The notes under the pieces were generated by a model. It searched no databases and was not told where the DNA came from. It was given only the letters and a program-made list of their open reading frames with translations. Both the position numbers and the translations under genes were made by a program. Shown here piece by piece: positions 1-10,306 of a stretch of 64,000 bases of DNA. The DNA lies in the NCBI GenBank assembly GCA_025526915.1, contig JAHLKH010000037.1:114480-178479 (forward strand). The letters run 5' to 3'. This DNA is from Entophlyctis helioformis. Taxonomy: Eukaryota; Chytridiomycota; Chytridiomycetes; Chytridiales; Chytriomycetaceae. How positions within the stretch are numbered: position 1 is the first letter of the stretch; the number at the start of each line of letters is the position of its first letter.

Positions 1-2274
1 GGGCTCGCAGCATGCCATCTGCCACTTACGTGCTTGTCGTTGTTGGAGATGGGGCCTTCCGGTGGCGTCGCCCTGACTTCTTCTTGTTTTTCTTGATGGT
101 ATTCTTGGTCGCAGCCTTCTCAGCTCGCTCGGCATTCTCCTTTGCATGTGCAGCCTCTGTCTCCTCTGAGAATTGGAATGGCGCCTGCCGTGGTTGGATG
201 CAGCATCAGGCATCCCTTCCTTGTGCACGCAACACAGTCACAATCACCAACAGTGCCCTGTAACCTACCGTCGTATTAGTGTCATCAAGTACACCAACGA
301 GAAGTTTCTTACGGTTTGCTTGTTCAGGGCGATCGTTGTCAGATGACTTGGGCAGCGGTGGAGGAGGACCAGCCTGAGGAGTGGAATGATCAGCAATCGT
401 GCCAAATCAGTACAGGCACACACCATCAGTGGAAGATGAGACGCACAGCGGCTTGCTCAATGACTTTCTGCAGCAGGGCAATGGCCGTTTGCCGCTGATT
501 GACGAGTGTGATTGAATTGCCCTTGCTGATACGTCGATTCTTGAGGCCATTCAAGTCATTCAGCAGGTTTGTGGCCTCATCATGGATAACTGCAAACGTG
601 TCTGCCGGCGCCACTCTTGTGCTGATCCGTCCGCGGTACTTGGTCTTCTTCTCGCCTGTATCTGCAATAGCACATTCAACAAAACGGCACTGTGAGTGGA
701 TTGCATCAACCATTTCAATGCAAGCAGAATATACTTGGAGTGGCTGTATGCCGGTGGGGGGCATTTTGTGGATGCACGATCTCATCCAGCTGCTTCTTCA
801 TTCTTGGAGCAACAGTCTGTCCAGGAGCAATGGATCGAGTCAGTCACATTCAAGATCAACAACCGTGTGTGATGCAAGAGCAACGGCATGCATCCAAGCC
901 ATGCAGCAACTTACAAAAGCATGCCAAATCATCTGATCCGCCTTACTGAGCACCATGTAATCATCTGGCTCGATAGACTGCTCGCGCACAATCTGCAGCA
1001 ACTGTGCACTAGCCGCCCTGCAGATGGCTGCAAGGATGTCACGGCTAGTGACTCCATCATACTTGCTTGCAAGGAGATCAACTGTTTGCTCTATGATGGC
1101 GTCCAATGCCACGTGGCAGCCATTGACCTCCTTGAATGCCACATCCAGCCGCCTGCTGGCAACAATCCCATTGGCAAGCTGTTTGACACGATCGCTCGTC
1201 AAGTGGACAGGTGGGACGCCAGTCTTGGCTTGCTGCTGCTGCTGCTGCGCGGTATGGATCAAACAGCAACCAGGCGATGAGCATCTGCACAATAACAAGA
1301 TCGCAGCATCAGAAACAGGAAAGCCATGTCAGTTTTTCCAGAAACACCACAGATGGCATGCATGCATACTTGGCTCCAGCCGAGGCTGTCACTTTGACAT
1401 ACATGTGGTTGGCATTGCCTTGTTGAGGCCCAGATCTGTGCAAGGCATGCAATCATGTCAATGCCAATATGTCCATAATATCCTTCAAGAATAGACTTGC
1501 CTCGCGACAATCGGGGCTGCAAACGTGCCAACTGGCGCTTTGGGCTCGATTTGGTCAACAAAGACTGAGAATGCGTTCTTGAACATTGGTATGAGGCTCT
1601 TGTCATGACTCTTGGCCAAGTCCTTGATGTACGCGTCCCTGAGGTCATACATGAACACCTTGGCCTCTTCAGGAGTCTTGAGTTTTCTATAGAGCTCGGC
1701 CTCCTTGCCATCCAACTTGGCCGCCTTGCGATCAAACCACGCATTAATGAACTTGGCAGCGGCCGTGATCCCTGAAGGCAATACAAGCAGAATCGTGCAT
1801 GAAGACAACAAATGGCATGTGAGTCATGACAGACAACAAAACAGGCGCAGCAACTCACCATGGCGATTGCGGCCAAAAAAGTCTGTATGAGAAAACACTG
1901 CAACACCCTGACATGCACCGCGAAAATCCCGCACGCCCAATGCAGACGCGGTTGAGGCCATACCGCCATGGTTATATGAGCGAGGCTGGTTAAACCGCCC
2001 ATGCTGCAAGTGGGTCACAACGACACCACATTGACCAGCACAATGAGCAACCAGATCAGAGTCATTGGAGACAACAACGATTGGCTTGTCACTGTCACAA
2101 AATGGAGACTGTGAGCCATCAGTCACGGCAGAATGATCCAAGGCAATGTTACCTTGGCTCGCGAACATGGCGGGCAATGCATACATCAGCCTCATAGTCA
2201 CACCAACAGACCGTGCATCCCTTATTTTCGCCAACAAGCTCGTTGAGGGCCGCAACAATGTGCTGTTTGTCGCT

Positions 2275-2279
2275 CTGCG
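2275..2279. repeat. Left target-site duplication CTGCG
   Basis: CTGCG sits directly left of the 5' LTR and is repeated at 8088-8092. Five bases is the usual duplication for Ty3/gypsy integrases. Confidence 0.9.
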
Positions 2280-2522
2280 TGTAACAGTCAGCCGCGATCA
2301 CGTGACACGCGTGCAACCGGTCGCGCGTCCCACTTGAATCCTGACAGACCACAAGGCGACTTGCCCCAATCGTCGCCTTGTGTACTGAAACCCGCCGTCT
2401 GTCAGGTACTGCCCGTGCATATGCCTTTATTACTACGAAGCTATACCAATGAATATCCTTGTGTACTGAAACCCGCCGTCTGTCAGACCGCCCATCGTCT
2501 CGTTGCACATCGTCCTGTTGCA
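2280..2522 (+). repeat. 5' LTR (243 bp)
   Basis: It begins TGTAACAGTC and ends GTTGCA, matching the 3' copy. It holds two 30-bp direct copies of one unit at 2376-2405 and 2457-2486, with 51 bp of AT-richer sequence between them that the 3' LTR lacks. An internal ATG at 2421 is probably irrelevant. Confidence 0.92.
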
Positions 2523-2558
2523 CGACGACTCAAGACAGTCAGTGACCAGACGGAAGGA

Positions 2559-4211
2559 ATGACGACCGACAGCCTCAGTGCCGAGGGCACTGGTGCGGTC
2601 GGAGCAGGCAGCAGCATTGAACAGCAACACCAGCAACACCAGCAAAACCAGACCGGCCTGCCAACACCCGTCACTGTCGTCCGCACTGTCACCAACTACC
2701 GCCTTGGCTCGAGCCTGGCAGAGGCGGCCATGAGGCTGCTCTTGAAGAGACCTGAGTTGATGGCCGAGATGCGAGACGCGGTGCCTGAGGGCGGCAGCCT
2801 GCTGCAGGATGGAGACATCCAACCGGTCGCGGATTATGGGTCGCTCCTCGCCGCGCTGGGACATCGGGATTCTGCCATCCAGGATGAGGCGGCCTCGGTA
2901 GCAAGCTTGCAGTCGGTTCACTCCTCAAGCGCCCAGTTCAACTCAGCGGTGTTTGCTGCTCACTCGTCTCTGGCTCGAGCACCCGCACCGTCGCGATCGC
3001 AATCCATCAGCATCAGTCAGCACGGCACGATGGATCTACCGACGCCAGCGGCAGCCTCCGATGCCGCGCTGTTCCGCGCGCGGCAGACGGAGGCCGAGAA
3101 TGACTTGAAGGAGCTCAGGTTCGACGGCGACCCAGCGGCCGATCCGCTGGGCAACGCCCGGGCCTGGCAAGTATTCACCCGCGCCCTGGAGAGCAGCATG
3201 GGCATTTGCCCGGCGCTCTACAGGGAGGAACCTGTTCGCATTCGCATGTTAGAACGCTGCTTGAGGGGCTCTGCCCGAGAGTGGTTCTCCAACACTGTGA
3301 TGCCGCGTGTCCAGGCGCGAGAGCTGCGTTCATTGGCCCAGGTCATTGAGGTGGGCAACCGCAGATACCGTCCGGCGCATCTCATCCAGCGTGCACAGCT
3401 CGTCATCGATCGTTTTATACCCGCACCTGGCGAGGCGTGTGCCCAGTGGGGCGATCGTCTCACGGCCCTGCAACGCGACGCCGACGCCTCGGACGCCGCG
3501 ATGATCAAGAAGGCGTACTCGCTGTGCTCACAGGAGCTGAAGGCACGGATCGACATCTTGGAGGGTCCGGACGGTCTCGACGGCCCACAGACGTTTGCAG
3601 AATACCTGGAGCTGATCGAGAAGCTCGACGCCAACATGCGGTCCAAGGCCGAGTATGCCCAGGCGGCGGTTTTGACGGCCGCGGCACTCAATGGCACCCT
3701 GTCGACGCCATCTGCCAATGTGGGCTCAGGATCGGCTTCTGGAAGTGGACGCCGTCGCACGCAGACGGCTCCTGCACCGGCCAGAACGCCGCCGGCTCCA
3801 GTGACGATCCCAGCAGCGCCGAGGACGCAATCCGTGTCAGCCCCAGCAAACAGCGCCGGCCTGGCCAGCGAGTGGCAGGCGGTGATGTTGCGCGTTGGTC
3901 GACCGCTCTCAGAGGCGGACCGCGAGTTCCTGAAGGCCAACCACGGCTGCTACGCCTGCCGCCGACCCGATCACGCATCCATCAGGAACCCGGCATGCCC
4001 ATTCCACCGCAGCGGCGGTGCACCAGTCGCAGTCGCCAGTGTGGCCCCCCTAGTGATCATGGTTCGGGAACAGCTGACAATACATCTGTTACCCACTGCT
4101 CGTCTTTGCCCATGCCGCCGGTCCGCTCGCCTATCCGATCGCATGTCATGGCAACCGCCGATGGGTTCCCGTGCGTGGCCCTGCTGGACACCGGCGCATC
4201 TGGTATGGTGA
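2559..4211 (+). CDS. Retrotransposon Gag-like protein
   Basis: This frame is open from an ATG at 2559, just after the 5' LTR. It encodes a Gln/Ser-rich start, a retrotransposon-gag-like region (WFSNTV and [17 protein letters not shown], about residues 200-360), a Pro/Ala-rich linker and a CCHC-like knuckle ([17 protein letters not shown]). Beyond about 4050 the frame looks like noise, and the protease continues in another frame. The switch falls at a run of six C (4045-4050), which could be a programmed -1 slip or a lost or gained base. Confidence 0.8.
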   Translation: MTTDSLSAEGTGAVGAGSSIEQQHQQHQQNQTGLPTPVTVVRTVTNYRLGSSLAEAAMRLLLKRPELMAEMRDAVPEGGSLLQDGDIQPVADYGSLLAALGHRDSAIQDEAASVASLQSVHSSSAQFNSAVFAAHSSLARAPAPSRSQSISISQHGTMDLPTPAAASDAALFRARQTEAENDLKELRFDGDPAADPLGNARAWQVFTRALESSMGICPALYREEPVRIRMLERCLRGSAREWFSNTVMPRVQARELRSLAQVIEVGNRRYRPAHLIQRAQLVIDRFIPAPGEACAQWGDRLTALQRDADASDAAMIKKAYSLCSQELKARIDILEGPDGLDGPQTFAEYLELIEKLDANMRSKAEYAQAAVLTAAALNGTLSTPSANVGSGSASGSGRRRTQTAPAPARTPPAPVTIPAAPRTQSVSAPANSAGLASEWQAVMLRVGRPLSEADREFLKANHGCYACRRPDHASIRNPACPFHRSGGAPVAVASVAPLVIMVREQLTIHLLPTARLCPCRRSARLSDRMSWQPPMGSRAWPCWTPAHLVW

Positions 4212-4526
4212 TGTCGCGCAGTTTCGCGCGTCGGATTGGTGCACAGACCTGCGCCATTGAGCCGTTCACGGTCGAGTATGCCAACCAGGAGTGCCATCGC
4301 GTTGCGGAAGCGGTGACCATTACCCTTGCGGTTGGGGACTACGCGCAGCAGCTGCAGTTCTTTGTCGCGGACATCAGCACCGATGTGATCCTGGGTACGC
4401 CGTGGTTTGCTGAGGTGGTGATCACCAAGGGCGATATGGCCGACCGCTCGTTTGCATTCCACCACAAGGCCATGGGGCGCGATTTTGTATGGCATCTGCA
4501 CCCCTCAGCGGCACCCACACTTGACC

Positions 4527-4667
4527 CGACACCCGAACCTGAACCGACACCCGAACCAGTACCCGAACCCGCATCCGAACCAGTACCCGAACCCGCATCC
4601 GAACCAGTACCCGAACCAGCACCCGAACCAGTACCCGAACCAGCACCCGAACCAGCACCCGAACCAC
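4527..4667 (+). repeat. PEP-coding tandem repeat in the protease-RT linker
   Basis: Degenerate units of CCCGAACCNGYA encode about 20 Pro-Glu-Pro steps ([11 protein letters not shown]...) between the protease and reverse transcriptase. It is probably a flexible spacer. Confidence 0.85.
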
Positions 4668-7600
4668 CCTGCGATCATGCTCCGATGTCCCTTGAGGCCA
4701 TTGCTGCGCAGCATGGCATTGAGTTCGTCAGCTACGAGGATTTCCATGCGGACGAGTCATCATATGTCGAGATCATGGCCCTGACCAGCTGTGGGGACGC
4801 AGATACGGCAACCGACGCGGCCATTGCGGCGATTGACGAGGCGGATCCACTCGCCCATCTGAGCCTGGAGACGCAGCCGAGGTGGTCCATCCGCTGTTGA
4901 TCCAGTTCCAGGACCTCTTCCAACCGGGCAACCTGCCGCCGTCGCGGCCTGAGGATCATTGCATCAAGTTGGTGCCTGGTTCCAAGCCGCCGCCACGCCG
5001 CCCTACGCGCAGCCTGCCGACTGAGCACCAGGATGCTGTCAAGGCGTTCTTGGACGACCTTGCCGCGCGTGGCATGATCCGCGGCTCTGTGTCGCCGTTT
5101 GCTGCGGGTATCGTGATCGCCAAGAAGAAGGACGGCGGTCTGCGTCTGTGCATTGACTATCGTGGGTTGAACAACATCACGGTCAAGGATCACGCGTCGA
5201 TGCCCAGTATCCAGTCGCTCATTGACCGCGTGCGGGCAAGCCGTTCATGTCGTCGGTTGATCTGCGGGACGGCTACTACAACATCCGCATCTACGACGAA
5301 GACATCCCCAAGACGGCGTTTGTGACCCGTTACGGCCACTACGAGTTCAAGGTGATGCCTTTTGGGCTCTGCAACGCTCCGCCACCTTCAACGCCATGAT
5401 GAACCGCATCTTCCACGACCTGCTGGACGTCTACGTTGTCGCCTACATGGACGACATCCTGATCTACTCGGAGACCGAGGCAGACCACCTGCTGCACCTG
5501 GAGGAAGTGTTCCGTCGTCTGCGCGCTGAATCGCTCCGCCTGAAGATGTCCAAGTGCGAGTTCTTCTCGTCGCGGCTCGAGTTCTGCGGTCATCTGTTGC
5601 TGGGTGACGGCTACTCGATCCAGGACAAGCATCGGCTGGCACTGAAGACTCGGCCGATCATTGGGTCGGTTGGCGATCTGCGACGCTTCATTGGGCAAGT
5701 CGTGTGGGTCAAGGATTTCATCAAAGACCACGCCGACATCTGTGTGCCGCTCACAGACATGCTGCGCAAGGACGTGCCCTTTGTGATGGACGAGGCCAAG
5801 TGGGCCATTGTGGACTTTATTCTGGACGCCATCACGAACGCTCCGGTGCTCAAGTACTTTGACCCGTCGCTGGAGACGCACGTGTACACGGACGCATCCG
5901 AGTTTGCCATTGGGGCTGGGTTGGCCAGAAGCATGTCGATGCGGACGGCACGGCCAAGATCCATCCGGTCTCGTTCTACTCGCGCAAGCTCAACGATGCG
6001 GAACGCAACTACCCGACCCACGAGCGCGAGATGCTGGCGATCGTGGACACCTGCGACAAGTACCGGCACTACCTGCTCAGCGTGCATTTCACCATCCACA
6101 CCGACCATGCATCGCTGCGCTGGATCTCGACGCAGCCCAAGCTGTCGTACCGCCAGGCTCGCTGGATCATGGAGCTGCAAGAGTTTGATGCTGTGGTCCA
6201 GTACATCCAGGGGGGCGACAACAACCTGGCTGACATGCTGTCGCGCCATGTGACTGTTGCTCCACACTGCGCTCGATGCCGTGCAAAGGTTGAAGTGGAT
6301 GCCTTGACCACCGCAACACCCGACATTGCCGACCGCGTTCGCCCGCTGTTGCTGCCGACCCGTTCCTGCTCAACGTCGCTCGCTGGAAGGCCGATCCTGC
6401 TGATGCTGCTCTGCACGAGCGTCAGTTGGCCGCCAAGCTCGAGCTGGTCGACGGCCTGTGGTTCTACGAGGGTCGCATGTACATCCCGGAGGGTCAAGTG
6501 CGCACCGACCTGCTCACCTCGTACCACGAGCCGGCCCATGCGGCCACCAGGGCCGCGAACGAACACACGGCCGTCTGCGTGCGCACTACTACTGGCCGGA
6601 CATGGCTGCGTCGGTCGGCCGCTTTGTGGGCTCGTGCGACGCCTGCCAGCGGTTCAACTCGTCGACGCAGGCGCCTGCCGGTCTGCTGCACCCGCTGCCC
6701 ATCCCTGCCGACCGCTTCCAGTCTGTGGCGTGCGACATTGCCTTCATGCCCATGTCGGACGAGGGCAACGATGCTGTGTTTGTTGTTGTGGATCGCCTGA
6801 CAAAGCTTGTCAAGTGCGTGCCGACGCGACGCGATGCGACTGCCGAGGATCTTGCCGCGCTGTTCCTCAACCGATGGGTGCTTGCTGGCCACGGCCTGCC
6901 GTCGTCTATCGTCTCGGACCGGACGCTCGCTTCCTGTCTGCCTTCTGGACGGCGCTCTGTGCGGCGCTGGACATTGAGCAAGTCATGGCAACGGCCCGCC
7001 ACCAGGAGACCGACGGCCAGTCCGAACGCACCATCCGCACGCTCAAGGACCTGCTGTCCAAGTACGCCAACCACCGCGGCAGCAACTGGGAGCACATGCT
7101 CGATGCGGCTGTCCACGCCCTCAACTCTGCTCCAAGCGCATCGACTGGCTATGCTCCGTACTTCCTCGCCTTTGGCCTCGAGCCTCGCACGCTGCCACAC
7201 GAGCCGGCAGCATCGTCACCGCCTGCTGTCCACGACCTGCTCGCTGCCATTGACAAGGCTCGCGTGGATGCCACAGCCAACCTGACCAAGGCTCAAGAAC
7301 GACAGAAGTGCAACGCCGATCGCCACCGCCGTGATGCTCCTGCCTACGCTGTCGGCGACATGGTCATGCTGCAAGCCGCCGGCATTGTGTGGCCCACCGA
7401 CACGCATCGCCCCAATGCGTTCCTGCCCAACTGGCTGGGTCCATTCCCGATCACAGAGGTCAATGCCGCACTGGATGGTCTCAACTGCAAGCTAGCTCTG
7501 CATCCAACCATGCATCGTCTGCATCCGTGGTTCCACGTCCGTCTGCTGAAGCCGTACCGCGATCCGGCCGCTGCTTTCCCTGGCCGGCCACTGCCTGCTC

Positions 7601-7916
7601 AGCCACCTGCAGTTGCCTTTGCTGATGACCCGGCAGCAGCTGAATGGGAGATTGACGCGATTGTTGGACACAAGGTCGCTCGCAACGGCCACCGCTCCTT
7701 TGTGGTCTCGTACCTCGGTTACGGCCCGCAACACAACGAGTACCGCTCAGAGGCCGAGTTGCGCGAGACTGCACCTGATCTGCTGGACCAGTACCTCGCT
7801 GCCCTCCCAGCACAGCCGCCGGTCCATCGCAGCCGCCGCCACGCTGGGGATGCATTGGACGTGAATGTGGCTTCCTTCTTTGTCTGTGCCGATTGTTCTC
7901 CAGAGGATCCCTCGTC

Positions 7917-7924
7917 AAGGGGGG
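7917..7924 (+). other. Polypurine tract before the 3' LTR
   Basis: AAGGGGGG lies one base before the 3' LTR, the expected place for the plus-strand primer of an LTR element. Confidence 0.6.
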
Positions 7925-7925
7925 C

Positions 7926-8087
7926 TGTAACAGTCAGCCGCGATCACGTGACACGCGTGCAACCGGTCGCGCGTCCCACTTGAATCCTGACAGACCACAA
8001 GGCGACTTGCCCCAGTCGTCGCCTTGTGTACTGAAACCCGCCGTCTGTCAGACCGCCCATCGTCTCGTTGCACATCGTCCTGTTGCA
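7926..8087 (+). repeat. 3' LTR (162 bp)
   Basis: It matches the 5' LTR from TGTAACAGTC to GTTGCA but has only one copy of the 30-bp unit, so it is 81 bp shorter. The pol reading frame runs into it and stops at 7983. Confidence 0.92.
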
Positions 8088-8092
8088 CTGCG
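8088..8092. repeat. Right target-site duplication CTGCG
   Basis: This is the copy of CTGCG directly after the 3' LTR. It is exon sequence of the interrupted FEN-like gene. Confidence 0.9.
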
Positions 8093-8510
8093 TCAATGTG
8101 AAAAATCGGCCGAGAGCATGGGTCTCCTTTCTGAGTGACCAACAGCAGAAGATGGTTAGTAAGGCAGCCACACAGTAGAGAGTAGCAAACCTACTTGGTC
8201 ATCAACCCAATCTGCTTGTATTCTTGACGGCGGAACGCATACCGCAGGACCTTGACCGCTGCATGCAGCATCTTGAGTGCGCGGTGTCGGTGCTCGATCT
8301 TTATACCTGCGTCTCCAAGGCAACCATCGACGTGGAATTTGATGGTGTGGCCGTCGCCGACCGACGCCATGAACAGCTCGATGGCCGGCTTGACGATGGC
8401 CTTCCAGGCATCCTTGGAGTCGGGCAAGCTGAACGATGCTGTGGCAATGAGCTGCGAGTAGAATACGCTTAGCACGTCAATGTGTAACATGCTGCTGATG
8501 AAGTCGTCTG

Positions 8511-8511
8511 T

Positions 8512-8576
<65 letters not shown>

Positions 8577-8579
8577 TTG
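8511..8579. repeat. (TGTTGC)n hexanucleotide repeat
   Basis: About eleven near-perfect hexamers. On the minus strand they lie in exon 1 of the FEN-like gene and encode an alternating Thr-Ala run, so length changes keep the frame. Confidence 0.9.
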
Positions 8580-8706
8580 CTGGTCGCTGTTGCTGCAGTG
8601 TGCTGTGGACCACGTGCTGCACGACCTGGCTGAGTGCTGTGCCAGCAATGTAGAGCCAGACGGCACAGCCTAGCTTGAGCATTCTCAAGTAGCCGCGGAC
8701 CGTCAT

Positions 8707-10162
8707 GTTGCGTGGTGCTGGTGCGTGGGATGGGGCGTGTGTGTGTGTGTGTGAGTGTGTGTATCTGTTTGTTTGCGGGCAAACACGGCGCGTTCCAAAG
8801 TGGCGCGCTTTGATCAGATCTGATGGGCGGAGTTGAACTTTTCATTGCATGAAAACAGAGAGCGAGCCGATAGAGAGCGAGCATCCAGGCACTCGCCGTC
8901 CACTGCCCAACAGCCATCAAGGGAGCAACGAGCACAGCCAACAGCCAGGCATTCAAGATGCGGTTCTGTGTTGCTGGCACAGTCATTGATGAGATGCCAC
9001 TCAGTGCGCAGCTTGACATGCACTGTGCAGCATCACTCTGCGTGTCATGAGCTGCATTGCAGCGAGCCTCTCTCCGAGTAGCATCTTCTCAGTCAATGTC
9101 CCATTGCATCCAACAAGCGTCCTGATATGCATCTGCATTGTGACCCAGTGCGATGCAGTTGGTGTTGCCTGACTGGCCAGCTGGTCCATGGACAGGTTGG
9201 TTGTTGACGCACTGCCTGCATCGCCCCTCTGCTCTGGATCGTCCTTGCCAACAAACACAGTGCATGCAAGACTTGGATAGTCAGGATCGTCGCCATCATC
9301 ATCGTCGTTGTGGTTGTTGAATGGATCGAGAGTGCTTGGTCTGTCTGTCTGGCCACTCCAGTTGCTGCTCAGTGGATCGCATCCAAGATGCCATCGCACC
9401 AAGTGCAATGTGGCCAGACACGCCTGCCAGCACTCGCGTCCTCCTCACCAGTCTCGTCTGGATCAGTGTCGCCGAGTGTGCCGCTCGTTGAGTGTGCTGC
9501 CCCTGCCGAGTTTGGCGTCCAAGTCGGCATGCCAATCCAGCTGCCCAGCAAGCAGTTCCTGCAGCCAACTCCAAGGATCGGTCCATTGAGCACGTCTCAG
9601 TGGCTGCTCATCTGCTGCTGCTGCATCCCATGTCGCAGTCGGAAAGCACCAGGCAGCTCGGTCCTGCGATGCCAGTGCTCTCGCTGTCCTCTTGAACAAC
9701 AACCAGATCGCCCTGTTCACGGCCGTCTTGCCAACGTCTCTTGTTGCTGTTTGGAGCCATCAGACATGCACGCAGTCAGTGCCAAGCCCACACAGACACG
9801 GCCGTCAGACTGCTGTGCCGTCGTCATCAAGTGGCAATGGAGCATGCCTGGACAGACAGCGAGTCAACGCACCTGCTCGCCTGTCTGCAGCCTGCCTTCT
9901 GTCCGCCCGCCTTGTTGGGCACGCCTCTCAGACGGCCACGACCACGCTGCTCTGCTGGATGGCCTGCTGGACTGCCTGCTGCATGCCACCTTGAGCAGTG
10001 AGCCTCGCTGTCTCCCCTGAAGGACTCGGCCAGCAAGCGAGTGCTATCCCATATCCGTGCTGTCGCCTGCGTCGTCGTCGCTGTCGTTGGATTCGTTGTT
10101 GCTTGTGTGCAGTTGGGCGGCAAGTGCAGCAGCGTCTGGATCTGGCATGGCGCGTTGCTGCT
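8707..10162. other. Intergenic stretch with no assignable gene
   Basis: The stretch between the FEN-like gene and the xanthine dehydrogenase promoter holds a GT microsatellite (about 8739-8762). It also has patchy minus-strand open segments, for example 9408-9001 (acidic NNHNDDDDGDDPDYP) and near 9600 (SWLQELLAGQLDWHADLDAKLG). These may be exons of an unrecognised minus-strand gene. I could not join them with convincing splice sites. A plus-strand frame at 9310-10020 is Cys/Ser-rich and looks like a shadow. Confidence 0.35.
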
Positions 10163-10272
10163 GTGCTCGCATCGCGCAGTGTCTGCACCACGCAAGGGCT
10201 CTCTAGATCGGCCAATCACAGCGATTCCACCAGGATTGACCAATCACAGCGATTCCACCAGGGGTAATGGTA
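10163..10272 (+). promoter_or_regulatory. Promoter repeat shared with the DPB2 gene, with a doubled CCAAT unit
   Basis: From GTGCTCGCATC through CTCTCTAGATCG to CCAATCA, this copies the sequence at 51424-51503. Here the 24-bp CCAAT unit is present twice (10211-10234 and 10239-10262, 28-bp period). It also holds the small inverted repeat GCAGtgtCTGC. It ends 35 bases before the xanthine dehydrogenase ATG. A promoter role is inferred from position and the CCAAT boxes. Confidence 0.6.
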
Positions 10273-10275
10273 TGA
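10267..10275 (+). promoter_or_regulatory. Two-codon upstream ORF (ATG GTA TGA)
   Basis: An ATG-GTA-TGA lies 31 nt before the xanthine dehydrogenase start. In the other copy of this repeat, the same ATG is the start codon of DPB2. If it is in the mRNA leader it could lower translation. Confidence 0.4.
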
Positions 10276-10306
10276 GAACTGGGCCCAGTTTCAACCTGAT
10301 CGACAA

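Larger units (their letters stand above)
4051..7983 (+). pseudogene. Retrotransposon Pol (PR-RT-RNaseH-IN-chromodomain), frame-broken
   Basis: Domains in order: aspartic protease with LLDTGAS (about 4180); a PEP-repeat linker (4527-4667); reverse transcriptase with LRLCIDYRGLNN (about 5140), [10 protein letters not shown] and the catalytic YMDDIL (about 5450); RNase H with VYTDASEFAIGAG (about 5890) and HTDHASL; integrase with a His/Cys zinc finger ending SCDACQRF (about 6640) and a DDE core (DIAFMP, the SDR region, ETDGQSERTIRTLKDLL); and a chromodomain-like end (HKVARNGHRSFVVSYLGYG). Frame jumps occur near 4877, 5236, 5380, 5935, 6350, 6542 and 6921. Most are repaired by one extra base beside a short G or C run. 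Either the copy is decayed or the assembly has indel errors. Confidence 0.85.
2280..8087 (+). mobile_element. Ty3/gypsy chromovirus-type LTR retrotransposon
   Basis: This is a complete element with TG...CA LTRs and a perfect 5-bp target duplication, CTGCG, at 2275-2279 and 8088-8092. Internal order is gag, zinc knuckle, protease, reverse transcriptase, RNase H, integrase and a chromodomain-like tail, which is the Ty3/gypsy order. The LTRs differ by one substitution (2369 A, 8015 G) and one 81-bp length difference, so the insertion is probably young. No obvious TGG-type tRNA primer site directly follows the 5' LTR at 2523. A G-rich polypurine tract lies just before the 3' LTR. The coding region carries several single-base frame breaks, so this copy is unlikely to be autonomous as read. 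Confidence 0.95.
26..8706 (-). pseudogene. FEN/XPG-like PIN-domain (asteroid/Mkt1-type) gene, split by a retrotransposon
   Basis: The gene reads right to left from an ATG at 8706. The N-terminus MTVRGYLRML resembles the MGVKGL start of XPG/FEN nucleases. It is followed by a (Thr-Ala)n run, then FHVDG and a Lys/Arg-rich helix. After an intron (about 8194-8131, branch CTTACTAAC) come the acidic motif DYEADVCIA (XPG-I-like), VVSNDSDLVAH (second acidic cluster) and a helix-hairpin-like HGITAAAKFINAWF. The motif order fits the FEN/XPG superfamily; the catalytic role is unproven. Exons run about 8706-8195, 8130-8088 joined across the insertion to 2279-2153, 2091-1859, 1771-1501 (GC-AG donor), 1284-864, 816-735, 661-about 445, 373-269 and 184-26. 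The tail is Lys-rich. The retrotransposon lies inside exon 2 in the opposite orientation. Removing it and one CTGCG copy leaves the frame open, so the gene was intact until recently. Present function is doubtful. Confidence 0.6.

Noticed and set aside
2523..2545. tRNA primer-binding site after the 5' LTR
   Set aside because: No TGG or other clear tRNA 3'-end complement follows the LTR end fixed by the target duplication, so no site is claimed.
9310..10020. 236-codon plus-strand Cys/Ser-rich ORF
   Set aside because: Composition is atypical for the window and there is no motif. It overlaps minus-strand stretches that look slightly more protein-like.
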